From positions 76,014,575-76,078,574 of the forward strand of contig NC_063166.1 in assembly GCF_023159225.1 (NCBI RefSeq): a DNA stretch of 64,000 nt, given 5' to 3'. The position numbers and the translations under genes were made by a program. Source of the stretch: Perognathus longimembris pacificus. Taxonomy: Eukaryota; Chordata; Mammalia; Rodentia; Heteromyidae. Position 1 is the stretch's first letter; each line of letters starts with the position of its first letter. The notes below the pieces were generated by a model that saw only the letters and a list, made by a program, of their open reading frames with translations, was not told the origin of the DNA and made no database searches. Positions 34,800 through 46,955 of the stretch are shown piece after piece.

Positions 34800-35456
34800 G
34801 GCCAGAAAATGAGAGGTTTGCAAACCCCAAGGCTGACAGAGCAGGCCAGGAATGCGGATGAGCGTAGACTCAGCTCTGTGGCTTTGTGCAAGTCCCCCTG
34901 AGCCCTGATTTCCTCATCTGGGAAGTGGGGATTACACACATGAGTCCTAACTCTGGGACCAGGGGCATGCATCATCCCAGGTGCATGATGGCCTGTGGGC
35001 CCGCGGGGCCCACGGGCTGACTGCAGACCCAGCCTAGCAGGATGGAGAGCTGAGTGATAAGAGGCAGGGAGGGAAGAGACACCCCGAGGAAATGCTGCGG
35101 GGCCGGAATATTAACCCAGTCTTTCCAGGTCCTCTACTAACTCAAGAAAAGCCAGAACTCTGGTTTCAATATTTAAACTGTGTTAGAACAGCAGCTTATT
35201 CTTCCAACTGTAGAAGCTCAAGAAAACATCTGTATATATATATATATCAGATGTTACCCTGGGCCTGCAGACTCCAATCAGCCACAGTCCCTGCTGATAC
35301 TATGTTTGGCACTGGAGTTTGAACTGCAGGGCCTTGTCTGGTCCCTGCTGATTCTACCTGGAAAGAGAATGAGGGGAGAGAACGTTGTCCCTTGACTCAC
35401 AGTTAGGAGACAGACTTAGCATCCCTTGCTTGCACACAATAGAATCCCCCAGAATG

Positions 35457-35700
35457 AAGCCAAGCACTGGTGGATCACGCCTGTCATCCTAGCTACTCAG
35501 GAAGCTGAGATCTGAGGATCGCGGTTCAAAGCCAGTCTGGGCAGGAAAGTTCGTGAGACTCTTATCCCCAACTAGCCACCAGAAAAGCAGAAGTGGAGCT
35601 GTGGCTCAAAGTGGTAGAGTGCTAGACTTGAGTGAAAAAGCTCAAGGAGAGTACCCTGAGTTCAAGGCCCACCGCCAACACAAAGAAAGAGAAAGAGAGC
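35457..35700 (+). mobile_element. B1-like/Geo composite SINE
   Basis: gccaagcactggtggatcac begins the head. The Geo half at ggagctgtggctcaaagtgg is shortened near its end (gagtaccctgagttcaaggc). Confidence 0.83.
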
Positions 35701-37990
35701 AAGCAAGCTCCAGAATGGTAGTAGTCGGGAAAAGGTAGAAGTTTCTCCATCATGTAAAAGTTTGGAGGCTGACAAATGCATGACTGGTGTGTCATGGTGA
35801 AGCCACAAAGAGGGCTCCTTCCCTCTTTCTGCCCTGTCACTTCCGGCGCACCACACCTGTCCCCCTTTATCCAGTACGGCTCTTGGAGCAATGGCCAATC
35901 ACACCAGCAGCCCACAGTTGAGAGTGGATCCATTAGTGCCTCCTTCTTTTAAAGATATAGATCCCAGGAGCTCCTTACAACTTGTATATACAAAGTCACA
36001 CATGGCCATGCTTACTTGACGAGGAGACTAGGTAAACAGGGAGATTCTGTTACTAAGGAAGAGGACAGTAGATAGTGAAGACAATGAGCCATTCCTGCCA
36101 TATCAAGTAACCTAGGAGTGAGGTAGGGGAGGATAGGGGGAAGGGGGATTTCGCAGAAAGCCATATACCTGTCTTGCTACCCCTGACTTTGAGCCTCTTT
36201 GCAATCAAACAGAAATAAAAGCAAGACAGATGTGGATGTAGTAAGGACGGCAGGAACTGGCCAAGAAGCTGTCTGTACCAGGCAGTGCTGGGCCTTATGT
36301 GAACACCACATTGGCTCGCTCTTCCACAGCCTCTCTGGTGGTGCTGCTGCCCTCTGCCATGGTGGGGAGAGGTCGCGGCCTGTGTGCACCGGCTGGGGTA
36401 GGAGACCTCTACATCCAATGGACTCCCAGAGCGATAATCAAGCAGCCCTTCTGGTTTGGGGTCTGACGTGCACCTCTGGATCTTTAGAGATGCCTGAGCA
36501 CTTCTGAAGTTCTGCAAGTTGTCTGTGTCCCAATGCCGGCTCCCCAGAACAGCCAGGCCTCAGCCCCTTGGGTTGCTTGTGGATCCCCATTCATCATCTG
36601 CTCCCCAGATTCTACAGTGCTGCTGTTATCTCCTCACAGGGCATCTTTGTTCCAGAAGGCAGATGTCCATTTTTACAATTTCTGTGTGTCATTTCCTTCG
36701 GAATTCCGGAACTAGATAAGTGCGAGCTTTCGCAGCACTCAGGGGCATTGGGTAGTGATCGCATTCAGGCTACTCCACACACAGGACTCTCTCTTTCTCC
36801 CTTCTCTCCCCTCCCCCACCCCTCTCTCTGTCTGAATCTGGGCCTGGTTCAGTCCTCCTTCTATTCTGTGCCTGCTTTTGAGGGCAGGGCCTCTCCTTAT
36901 GCCTCTATCTCCACAGGACCAGGAAGGTCTCGGGTGGGTGACACGTGCCTATAGCAAAGCACTCATTTGTTTTTAGGTGAGTTTTTAAAGGCTTAACATT
37001 CGAAGCTGGGGGATAAGAGGCAGGCTTTTCTACATTCGAATGTCAGAATTAACCTCCTTCTGCAAAATAGATACCTACTGACTTTCCAACGAAGTCCAAG
37101 TTCATAGGGAGCTGGCAAGGGTCCCATCTGTCTGCAAAAGCTCCTGGGAAGCCATGGAGTTGGGGACAGACATGGTGGCCAGCTTCTGGGGTCCCTCTCT
37201 AGATCTTGGCTAAGCAACTGCTGCAGACCCTCCGATGGGTTGCGAAGCCTTGTTGTGTGCACAGCGAGCATCTCCACGCCCCAGCCTCCCTCCCCATGGG
37301 ATTCGTAGGGGCTGAGCACCAGGATGAGCAGCCAGAAGGAGGAGTTGCTTGATAGGATGAGGGGTTCATGGTGAACACCAGCAGTCCCAGGGAACCCCAC
37401 CATGGTGGGTCACCCCCGTGGATGCTTCGTGTACACCCTCTGAGTGCACACCGCCCCCACTGCTCAGCTGCCTACCATCCACCTTGCCCCCGGCCCAGTG
37501 TGGGCTAGGAGTCAGTCAGGATGCCTGGTCCCCTCCGCAGCTCCAACCCTTTCCAGCTGCATGTCTTTGGGCGAGTCACTGCACCTCTCTCTGCCTGTCT
37601 CATCTGTAAAACAAGCGCAAGACAGGTTCAAGTTCTACTTCAGAGGACTAAGTGACTTTACAGCACTTACCACTGGTGCCTGTGGTAGAGCAGGCTGGAG
37701 AGACCACACCCCTGAAATGCAGAGGTTTGCAGGTCCTGCCAGGCTGGCGGATGTGGTTATGTCACATCTTCTAGACCCCATAATCTCACCATCTAGTGAC
37801 AAGTTAACCATTTCAATACCTCGTCACCCTACTTCCAATAGACGCGCTCAAACACTAGAGGGTCAAGAGCTTGGAGAATGTCACTATATCTTAGCTAGAT
37901 ATATACCTGAACAATAACCAATCAATGACTTTTGTTTTAAAAGATGACTTCTGCTCCTCTTGTTGACTGGAGCAATGATCACAATTTACT
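35701..37990. other. Unique intergenic DNA
   Basis: About 2.3 kb without a recognised SINE. A MIR-like fragment lies near 37560-37620 (tgggcgagtcactgcacctc). Open frames at 36053-36517 (-) and 37444-37917 (+) lack recognisable domains and splice context. Confidence 0.6.
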
Positions 37991-37996
37991 ATCCTA

Positions 37997-38248
37997 TTTT
38001 TTTTTTTTTTTTTTGTCCAGTCATGGGGCTTGAACTCAAGGCCTGGGCACTGTCTCTGGGCTTTTTTTTCCTTCAAGGCTAACACTCTACCACCTTATGC
38101 CACAACACCAGGTCTGATTTTCTGGTGGTTAATTGGAGATAAGTGTCTCATGAACTTTCCAGCCCAGGCTGGCTTTGAACTACAATCCTCAGATCTCGGC
38201 CTCCTGAGTAGCTAGGATGATAGGCATGAGCCACCGGTGCTTGGCTTC
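37997..38248 (-). mobile_element. B1-like/Geo composite SINE
   Basis: T tract, gtccagtcatggggcttgaa, then gtggttaattggagataagt and ctcggcctcctgagtagcta. Complete reverse copy. Confidence 0.88.
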
Positions 38249-38359
38249 TTCTTTTTTTTTAATCTATGAAACCCCTCAAATGTTGCTTAGATTACTTATT
38301 CTAGGAAACTAGAATATTGTTTCCTCAAGTGGCTATCCTTATTCTTGGTTCAAAGAATC

Positions 38360-38425
38360 AATCTCCCTCTGTTTCTTTCTCAGTCTCAGTCTCTATCTCT
38401 GTCTGTCTGTCAGTCTGTCTCTCAA
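38360..38425 (+). repeat. Pyrimidine-rich CTGT/CTCAGT low-complexity tract
   Basis: tctttctcagtctcagtctc and ctgtctgtctgtcagtctgt show imperfect tandem units. Confidence 0.75.
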
Positions 38426-39090
38426 GAATTCCAGTCAAGGATGATCATCTCCAGACTGTCTCGGGGAGAAAGCCTTTGCTGCCAGGGGACAGCTTTGACT
38501 CTTGCCACATGGTGTTTACCCAGAAGTCCTTGAGTTCCTGGAGTGCCAGGGGACACAGAAGATAAAGGCGGAGAACAAAGGCAATGCATACAACACAGAG
38601 GTAAAGCTGCTGAGCTTTGGTCCTGCTTTTAGTTCCCCTTTGGACATCTTCAGACCAAGTGAAGAGTCTGTGCTTCTAGAAAGATCCATCTCTAAGCTCC
38701 CGTCACAGTTGTGGTGTGTGATGAGTTGTGGCTTTGGACCTGTGGCCAGGCAGCACACCATGGATTGAGTGCATGATGGAGCAGAGCCGATCACTTTGTT
38801 CAGGAAGCCCAGCAAGAGGAAGGGTCTTGGGATCCCACAGCTCCCTTCAAGGGCATCTCCCAATGACCTGAAGACCTCTCACTAGGCCCCACCTACTAAA
38901 TATTGTACCACCTCCCAATAGGGCCACCCTTGAGAAGCCAGCCTTTATCACCACACCACCTATGGGGGAATACAAGATCCAAAATGTACAAAAATATATA
39001 AACCTGAGCATGAGTTTCTCCTGAGATGCACACTTGATTTACACCGAAAATCATTAGACATGCTCCTCAATGGCCCCAAAAGAAACTCTT

Positions 39091-39343
39091 TTTTGTTGTT
39101 GTTTCTGGTACTGGTCTTAGTGCTTAAACTCAGGGCTGGACGCTGTCCCTGAGCTTTTTTGCTCAAGGCTGGTGCTCTACCACTTGAACCACACCTCTAC
39201 TTTTCTGGCTTCTTTTTGGGTAGTTAATTGGAGATGAAAGTCTCATGAACTTTTTCTGCCTGGGCTGGCTTTGAACCATGATCCTCAGATCTCAGCCTCC
39301 CGAGTAGATAGGATTATAGGAATGAATCACCAGTGCCTACCTG
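39091..39343 (-). mobile_element. B1-like/Geo composite SINE
   Basis: ttctggtactggtcttagtg opens the reverse Geo half and agtagataggattataggaa closes the B1-like half. A CT microsatellite follows at its 5' end. Confidence 0.85.
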
Positions 39344-39345
39344 GG

Positions 39346-39346
<1 letters not shown>

Positions 39347-39408
<62 letters not shown>
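39347..39408 (+). repeat. (CT)n microsatellite
   Basis: About 30 uninterrupted TC units. Confidence 0.97.
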
Positions 39409-39633
39409 GTGCTGGTATTCAGATTTGCTCCTACTAAACAACGGGAGGGAGGGAGACTTGGAAGCTAGTAAAGGAGAGTTGTATGTCCTTGCTTCTTGCA
39501 TGTATGTGCATATGTCTATGTATGTGTTCATGTGTGCCATATGTTATGTCAATACCTGCATTTGCATTTTGCCAAAATGGCACCAAATTGACTATAAATA
39601 AATGAGCACTTATAAATTAGATAAAAGTGAGCC

Positions 39634-39893
39634 CTTCTGGGAGCTGGTGGCTCATACCTGTAATCCTAGCTACTCAGGAGGCTGAGATCTGAGGGTCAAG
39701 GTTTGAAGCTAGCCTGGGCAGGAAAGTCAGTGAGACTCTTATCTCCAATTAATCACAGAAAAACCAGAAGTGTGCTGTGTGGCTCAAGTGGTATAGCACT
39801 AGCCTTGAGCAGAAGGAGCTCAGGGATAACATCCAGGCCCAGAGTTCAAGCCTCAGGACTGGCAAACAACAACAACAACAACAAAAAAACCCC
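39634..39893 (+). mobile_element. B1-like/Geo composite SINE
   Basis: gggagctggtggctcatacc through gaagtgtgctgtgtggctca to caagcctcaggactggcaaa, with an (AAC)n tail. Confidence 0.87.
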
Positions 39894-39894
39894 G

Positions 39895-40098
39895 AAAGGG
39901 TTAGGAATGTGGCGTAATGGTATGTATAGTGCTTGCCTAGCATGCATGAAGCCCTGAGTTCAGCTCCTCAGCACCACATAAACAGAAAAAGCTAGAAGTG
40001 GCACTGTGGTAGAATGCTAGCCTTGAACAAAAAGAAAGAAACTCAGGGCATTGCTCAGGCCCTGAGTTCAAGCCCCAGGACTGGCAGAAAAAAACAAT
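39895..40098 (+). mobile_element. IDL-Geo SINE, diverged
   Basis: gggttaggaatgtggcgtaa and ctagaagtggcactgtggta (Geo shortened) match the dimer. It lies directly after another Geo-bearing SINE. Confidence 0.82.
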
Positions 40099-40417
40099 AA
40101 CATTGTATTTTCCAAACAGCAGTCACCATAACTGCCTGATTCAGAACATTTTTACAAGCAGTGGGCACTCTTAAGGATGAGTAAATGAGACATGTGAATA
40201 GGTGAGCATCAGTGAACATACTGTAGTTTCAAACATCTTTTTCAGAAACTTAGTCTTAAGATCATATTATATTAAATTAAGGGATATTTATTAGATGTCC
40301 ATTTCCTTTAATTAAGTTATAATAGTAACACATCAATTGTTAAACATGAGTTTTAAGTTTATAGGCTTTTATGTTTTGTTTAAAATGATCAAAAATTGTA
40401 AGAAAAATGTGGAAGAA
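40099..40417. other. AT-rich unique stretch
   Basis: I see no gene or recognisable element in these 320 bp; AT content is high around 40260-40410. Confidence 0.6.
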
Positions 40418-40668
40418 TTTGTGTGTGTGTGTGTGTGTGTGTGTGCGTGCACGCACCAGTACTGAGGTTTGGACTCAGGGCCTAGCCACTATCCCTGAGC
40501 TTTTGTGCTCAAACCACTTGAGCTACAATCTACTTCTAGTTTTCTGGTGGTTAATTGGAGATAAGCGTCTCACGGACTTTCTTGCCTGGGCTGGCTTTGA
40601 ACCACAGTCCTCACAGCTCTGCTTCCTGAGGAGCTAGGATTATAGAAGTGAGCTACTGGCTCTGGCCT
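40418..40668 (-). mobile_element. B1-like/Geo composite SINE with (GT)n at its tail
   Basis: (GT)n at 40418-40445 precedes agtactgaggtttggactca. The B1-like part ends near ggagctaggattatagaagt. Confidence 0.82.
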
Positions 40669-40805
40669 CACTTTTTTTTTTAAATAAAAGAATGACTCTA
40701 ATTCATAGGTTACCTAAAAGTTGTGTCAAAATATGAATTTAAGAAGGAAATAGCAACAACACAGTAAAAAAAAAATCACTAACACAAAGTATGTTGTAAG
40801 TTCGA

Positions 40806-40807
<2 letters not shown>

Positions 40808-40843
<36 letters not shown>
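40808..40843 (+). repeat. (TA)n microsatellite
   Basis: About 18 AT units directly before the T tail of a reverse IDL-Geo copy. Confidence 0.95.
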
Positions 40844-40869
<26 letters not shown>

Positions 40870-41063
40870 GGCCAGTCCTAGGCTTTGGACTCAGGGCCTG
40901 AGCACTGACCCTGGCTTCTTTTTGCTCAAGGCTAGCACTCTGCCACTTGAGCCACAGCGCCACTTCTGGCCGTTTTCTGTATATGTGGTGCTGGGGAATC
41001 GAACCCAGAGCTTCATGTATACGAGGCAAGCACTCTTGCCACTAGGCCATATCCCCAGCCCCT
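40844..41063 (-). mobile_element. IDL-Geo dimeric SINE
   Basis: A 26-T tract, then ggccagtcctaggctttgga to ggccatatccccagcccc. tcgaggayata on either side suggests the target duplication. Confidence 0.94.
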
Positions 41064-41094
41064 CGAGGACATATTTTTGTTGAAGAAAGTTAAA

Positions 41095-41425
41095 AAGAGG
41101 ACCAGGGTGTTGCTCAAGTGGCAGAGTGCAAGACCCTAGTTCAAAACCTCTGTGCTCCAGAAAGCTAAAAAGAGAAAGAATATATGTATATATTTTTTGT
41201 CAGTCGTGAGGTTTGAACTCTGGGCCTGGGCGCTGACCCTGAGCTCTTCAGCTCAAGGCTAGCACTCTACCACTTGAGCCACAGCACCACTCCTGGCTTT
41301 CTGGTGGTTAGTTGGATATAAGAGTCACAGACTTTTCTGCCCTGGCTGGCTTTGAACCGCTATCCTCAGATCTCAACCTCCTGAGTAACTAGGATTATAA
41401 GCATGAGCCACCAGCACCCCACCCA
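41095..41425. mobile_element. Short tRNA-like fragment and a B1-like/Geo composite (-)
   Basis: 41095-41165 has tgttgctcaagtggcagagt. 41193-41425 is a reverse composite from ttttttgtcagtcgtgaggt to ctaggattataagcatgagc. Confidence 0.78.
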
Positions 41426-41561
41426 AGAATAATTTTTGTTTAAGGAACAATTTTATATGATCAAAATTATAGGAAAAAAAGGAAAGTAAAGTTTTGTCCT
41501 AAGGATTTAAAAAGTAAAAGGAGATTGTGATTTTTATAATAGCTACTTAGAAACTAGATTG

Positions 41562-41635
41562 TAGTTGTGGCTCAAGTAGAAAAGCACTGTCTCAGCATGT
41601 ATGAGGCCCTCAGTTCAATCACAGTGCTATCAGAA
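41562..41635 (+). mobile_element. tRNA-derived SINE feeding a purine-rich tail
   Basis: tagttgtggctcaagtagaa and gaggccctcagttcaatcac give A-box-like and B-box-like motifs. The A-rich tail merges into the polypurine tract. Confidence 0.65.
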
Positions 41636-42010
41636 AAGAAAAGGAAGGGAGGGAGGGAAGGAAGGAGGGAAGGAGGGAGAAAGGAAGGAGGGAAAGAAGG
41701 AAAAGGGGAGAAGAAAGAGCAGGAAGAAGGAGGAGGAGAAAGAGAAGGAAAAGGAAAGAAAAGGAGGAAGAGGAAGAGTGGAGAGGGAGAAGAGGATGAG
41801 GAATAACAAGAAGAAAATGAAAAGAGAAAGATGAAGGAGGAGGAAAGAAAGAAAGAAAAAGAAAGAAAGAAAGAAAGGAAGGAAGGAAGGAAGGAAGGAA
41901 GGAAAGAAGGAAGGAAGGAAGGGTAGCAGGAAGAAGAAAAGAAGAAGGAAAGGATAAAGGAGGAGGAGGAAGAAGAAGGAAGAAGGAAAGAAAGAAGAGG
42001 AGGGGAGAAG
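41636..42010 (+). repeat. Polypurine tract (GGAA/GAAA/AGG-type), about 370 bp
   Basis: Nearly every base on the + strand is A or G, in shifting GAAGG, GGAA, GAAA and GGAGGA units. It is probably a grown SINE tail. Confidence 0.95.
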
Positions 42011-42541
42011 ATGATAACTCCTTTTACTAAAAGCCTTAATTTGGTCCCAACAATGGGGACTGAGTAACTAGAGGCCAGAGGCAGCATCTGTGCCTTAGCT
42101 TCACCTTCTGCCTCTGTTGCTCTGAGCCATTCTACCCCCCAGTCCCTTAGAGTCCAGAACAGAGCTGACAGATAAACACCTTGTGGCAAACCAGATCTGT
42201 CCTCCAGGCAGCAATGACTTACTACTTGGCATGACAAGGCCTTGCGTGACCATCCTGAGATAGTGATCAAGCAGACACAGTGTGAACCAGACTTATTACT
42301 TGCCTGCTTCCCAAAGCACAGGCCAGTGCCCTAAAGATGGAGTCACTGAACCTTTTTATTCATCCTTCCCATCGTGGCCAGGTTGATTAAATCCTCTTTC
42401 TCCGCCATTTACCACTGTTCAGCTCTTCAACTGGGAGCTGAGCTTTCTCTATTAAACTCGTAGAACTATAACTTTTCCCCTAACTCTGGTAACAGTTTAG
42501 GCAAGTAGGAGATTGTGGAAGAAGAATCTTATGAAAGAAAA

Positions 42542-42542
<1 letters not shown>

Positions 42543-42572
<30 letters not shown>
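42543..42572 (+). repeat. (GT)n microsatellite
   Basis: About 15 GT units. Confidence 0.93.
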
Positions 42573-42573
<1 letters not shown>

Positions 42574-42614
42574 TAAAGTTGACTAAAGTTAAAAGGGAAT
42601 AATTTAAACATGTG

Positions 42615-43055
42615 TTGAACAGGCCAGTGTTGCATGCCTATGATCCTAGATAGTTAGGAGTCTGAGATCTGGAGAATCACAGTTCAAGCCAGTCATAGGC
42701 AGAAAAGTCTGAGAGACTTCTCCAAAATCATCAGCAAGGCTGGGGATATGGCCTAGTGGCAAGAGTGCTTGCCTCGCATACATGAAGCCCTGGGTTCCAT
42801 TCCTCAGCACCACATATACAGAAAATGGCCAGAAGTGGCGCTGTGGCTCAAGTGGCAGAGTGCTAGCCTTGAGCAAAAAAGAAGCCAGGGACAGTGCTCA
42901 GGCTCTGAGTCCAAGGCCCAGGACTGGCAAAAAAAAAAAAAAAAAAATCAGCAAAAAGTCAAGCTACAGGCATGGCTCAAGCAGTAGAATATTAGCTGAG
43001 CAAGTAAGTCTAATGAGTGAGAGGCCCTGAGTTCCAGCCCTGGTAGCAGCAAAAA
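42615..43055 (+). mobile_element. B1-like/Geo composite interrupted by an IDL-Geo
   Basis: The head at 42615-42737 (aggccagtgttgcatgccta) resumes at 42949 (tcaagctacaggcatggctc). The inserted dimer is described separately. tcagcaa flanks it. Confidence 0.8.
42738..42948 (+). mobile_element. IDL-Geo dimeric SINE
   Basis: ggctggggatatggcctagt to ccaggactggc, with a 19-A tail. Confidence 0.94.
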
Positions 43056-43361
43056 TAGAAATCAAGCTCTCATAAAAAGCTAAATTCCACTAATACAAAA
43101 GTAAAATTTAGTCCCTTGTGTTACAACAACAAAATTTTCTTAAAATATTGATTTGTTCTTGTAGGAAATAATTAAAAGGTTTTTCTTTTCTTTTTTTTTT
43201 TAAGGCAACTAGCCTAGGGAACAAAGTATGTTTTATTGATATAATTTTTGTGTTACCTTTTATTAATTCTTCATGATTTAAAAACCCAGTCACCTTAATA
43301 TTAAGAGAGTTAAGTTTTTGTTAAAGTTGCATAGCCTTTTATATTTGTGTTTATAAACCTT

Positions 43362-43436
43362 TTTTTCTTATAGTACTAGGATTTGAACTCAGAGTTTCAC
43401 ACATGCTAGGCAAGCACTCTATCATACTGCCAAGTC
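43362..43436 (-). mobile_element. ID-like fragment
   Basis: agtactaggatttgaactca and acatgctaggcaagcactct match reversed ID wording. Confidence 0.65.
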
Positions 43437-43788
43437 TAAAATTAAAGTCTTTTTTTATTTAGAACAAACTTTGGAATTTCCAGAGTGTCCTTAAGAAATA
43501 GGAATAGATCAGAAGCAGGTAGGGGCCAAGAAAAGACATAAAAACAAGAAAGAACATAAAAATACAAACAAACAAACAAAAACAAAAAAACAGGAACTCA
43601 CAAGCTATCAACCATGTGGGACAAGGAATCTATGCACAGGATCTGCTAACCATCAAACATCTTGTGTAACAAGAAAACGAACTTCAGACCTCACGGTTAC
43701 CCTTCCAACCACATCTTGACATGACTTGCCCCAGGACTGGCAAAAAGATAATAATACAGTGTTTCTTGTTAAATGATCTTAAAAATAG

Positions 43789-43990
43789 GACTGGGAGTAT
43801 GGCCTAGTGGCAAGAGTGCTTGCCTCCTTCATATGAAGCTCTCGGTTCGATTCCCCAGCACCATATATATGGAAAATGGCCAGAGGGGGCGCTGTGGCTC
43901 AAGTGGCAGAGTGCTAGCCTTGAGCAAGAAGAGGCCAGGGACAGTGCTCAGGCCCTGAGTCCAAGGTCCAGGAGTGGCAAAAAAAAAAAA
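43789..43990 (+). mobile_element. IDL-Geo dimeric SINE
   Basis: Full copy with the gccagagggggcgctgtgg variant. gatcttaaaaata flanks both sides. Confidence 0.94.
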
Positions 43991-44091
43991 GATCTTAAAA
44001 ATAATCTATGTAACCTTGTGCCATATCCCCCAGATTTAGTAGCAAATTCTGTGAAGTGGATCTCTCTTGAGAAGCCCACATTCCCTCTTTT

Positions 44092-44560
44092 GTTGTTGTT
44101 AGTTGTGGGGCTTGAACTCAGAGCCTAGGTATTGTCCCGGAGCTCTTTTGCTCAAGGCTAACCCTCTACCAAGTTGAGCCACAGCTCCACTTCCTGTTTT
44201 CTGGTGGTTCATTGGAGATAATAGTCTCACAGGGGGGTTGGGAATATGACCTAGTGGTAAAGTGCTCGTCTCATATACATGAAGCCCTGGGTTCCATTCC
44301 TCAGCATCACATATATAGGAAAAGCCAGAAGTGGCGCTGTAGCTCAAGTGGCAGAGTGCTAGCTTTGAGCAAAAGGAAGCCAGGGACAGTGCTCAGGCTC
44401 TGAGTTCAAGCTCTAGGACTGGCAAAAAACCAAAACCAAACAAACAAGAGTCTCACAGGCTGTCCTACTCTGGCTGGCTTTGAACCTAGATCTCAGATCT
44501 CAACCTCCCGAGTAGATAGGATTACAGGAGTGGGGTACCAGTGCCTGGTTCACACACTCC
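44092..44560 (-). mobile_element. B1-like/Geo composite (-) split by an IDL-Geo (+)
   Basis: The reverse composite from ttagttgtggggcttgaact resumes after the insertion at ctgtcctactctggctggct. agtctcacagg flanks the insert. Confidence 0.87.
44234..44446 (+). mobile_element. IDL-Geo dimeric SINE inside another SINE
   Basis: gggttgggaatatgacctag to taggactggcaaaaaacc. It is a complete dimer in the orientation opposite to its host. Confidence 0.93.
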
Positions 44561-46955
44561 TTCTTGAGTGTACTTTTACTCCATAATAGAACTTCCTTCC
44601 CATTGTTCGCTTGCTTTCATCTCAGAATTCTGTCTCTGACAGTGACAAGAACCTAGAAACATTAGGTAGAGGCCTCTCTGGGCTGTCTCTAACAATACCA
44701 ACAATACCCGAAAGTTACTTTACTCCCAACAATACCAGAAAGTTACAAGACACATGTCAGACTTCCATTTGTCTAAATGCATTACTAGTATGTGTTCCAA
44801 GATTGTCTGAAATTCTTAAACATTTGATACGTCTATAATTCCTGTGATTAAAATATTGTATGCCACAGAAAGACTAAATGTCTTTGCTGATTGTGCATGG
44901 TTAGCAGATCTTTGATCATGGACTACTTAGGCCTTGTCCGTAAATTGCTTTACTGTGATTCCCTTTTCAATCATTTTGCAAACAGCTGTGAACCTAAGGT
45001 CTTCATGGAATTTTGTGGAAATAACTGTGACAAATATACCTTTTTGGTAACTTGGAGATCATTGCATTGACTAATTGATAGGTCTGTGACACAACTAGAC
45101 AGTCTCAGGTAGAGCACAATTAATGTGAGATAAAATGAACTGTTGGTTTCTATGACCTATCAACTCAAATCCCCAAGGATGAAATCTGGCTGGGCTTTTA
45201 ACTCAGAGGATAAAAAGACTAAGCTTTCTCTCAATCCCTTAAATTCCCTGGGAGGGGTGCTTATTCATCTTGGACCTTACTTGTCCATCAGTACTAATGT
45301 CTCTCCCTCCTCCTTAAATCCCCTGGGAGACTCCCTCAAACATGATGCTCTCATTGAGTGACCTCAGCAATGCTAAAATGGGATTTCAAAGTTGGTTTTG
45401 TTTTGTTTTCAGATTTCGCTGGTTTGCAGTGCCTGCTCTGTTTCTGCCTGGATTAAATGGCTTGTCTCTGGTATATTCTAATATTTTGCAGAACCACAGT
45501 ATAGCAGAAAGGTGATTGGACATGATCCAGGAACTTGCTGTACCTCTCTAGTGGTGAGTGTTTGTAAGAAACATGCTTAATCAATAATTAACTATCGAAG
45601 CTTTCAATGGAAAGAACTTGATCAGAAGAGAAAAATGAAGACACAAATAAAGAAAAGGGGTCTGTAAGTTTCTATCAGGCCCGGTAAGACATAGGTCGGG
45701 GGACAGTTGTCAGGGACCCCTTACCGTCTCCTTTATTTGAACACTTAACCATTTCAATGGAGGTCCTCGTAGATGTCAGGGATGCTTCATTCCCACTAAT
45801 AACTATGTCTTACCTGAGATGTATTGTCACCAAAGCCAGAGTGCTTATTCTGAGCACAAGAATCCATCTTTCTTTGGGGGGGGGGGACGACTGACTCTTG
45901 CCTCAAAGAAACCCCTTCTTTTACCTGCTTGTGGGAGCTTCTGCTTGGGGTCAGCAGCTAGATGGGGACCTGCAGTGTGTTTGGGGCTTTGAAGAGCACG
46001 TGTCACAGAACACATCCATGGATGTCCAGGTTCATTTTCCATAATGATTACCTGGATCTTCCTAGACAGCCGCTCTATCACTAAGTTCCATTCTCAGCCA
46101 ATACGTTACGATCCCTTCAAAAAGTAACACGAATGCGTTCATATTTGCGTACCTTTTCGAGTTAGAGCTTTGCTACCGCGTGAATTTCAGTGCTAAATGT
46201 GAACTGTTTGGTCCACCTTGTGTGTTGTTCCCGCGGTGAATACACATCTGATATGACTCATTGCTCCCCGAGGACCGCTCCTGGGAGGTGTCTGCAGCCC
46301 CTTGGGCTCTCAGAGCTTCCTAGTGGGGCCTTCATGAACGCAGTCCAGAGGCTGAGGGACAGTCTCTCTTGTGATGCCTCCCTGCTCCCCTTGGCGTGGT
46401 GGTAGTGGCGGCTGGCAGAGACGGGTAGATTGTGAAATCAAGGCTGAGAGCCTTTTCCTGCCTGAGCTGAAGGAACCATCTGGTCCCCCCTGTGGAAGGG
46501 GGTGGGGGCCTTGTTGACCAGCTGTGTTTCTGGCAAAGTTGTCTTAAGTTCCACGCAGTTGACTGGTCTGGATAAGGAAGATAGCAGAGCCTTGCGTGCT
46601 CTGTGACCCCTCAACATCCCTGGGCCCCTACGGCCATCTCTACAGCAGTAAAGTCTCAGAGAGGAGTCCCGGGATGTGTTTTGAGTGTGCCGGGAAATGT
46701 TTCCATAGGCATGGAGGGGTTGTCATGGCTCTGGGAGGGGAGGAGTCTGCCCCCACTCCACACCCCAACACAGCTACGTGGAGGGGCTCACACTCCCCAA
46801 GTGCCCTCCAGCTCTGCCAATGGCCCAGAACTGCCCAGAATGGCCCAGCCACCTCAATCTGGGATTTATGCAGCAAATGCATTTGTTTTGAAATCTGACT
46901 GGGAGGAAAACATGCCTCCTGCTTTCTGCCAATGAGATGTCAGCCATGTCAGAGA
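44561..46955. other. Unique intergenic DNA with a CpG-dense block
   Basis: About 2.4 kb without a recognised SINE. A CpG-dense, AT-rich segment lies at 46103-46236. An exon-like piece (acceptor ttgttttcag near 45412, donor gtgagt near 45553) shows no clear coding frame. Confidence 0.55.

Noticed and set aside
41572..42270. 232-codon Ser/Phe/Leu-rich frame on -
   Set aside because: It is the translation of the polypurine tract's complementary strand.
45412..45552. Exon-like stretch between ttgttttcag and gtgagt on +
   Set aside because: Stops occur and no frame resembles a protein; the splice-like ends can arise by chance in T-rich DNA.
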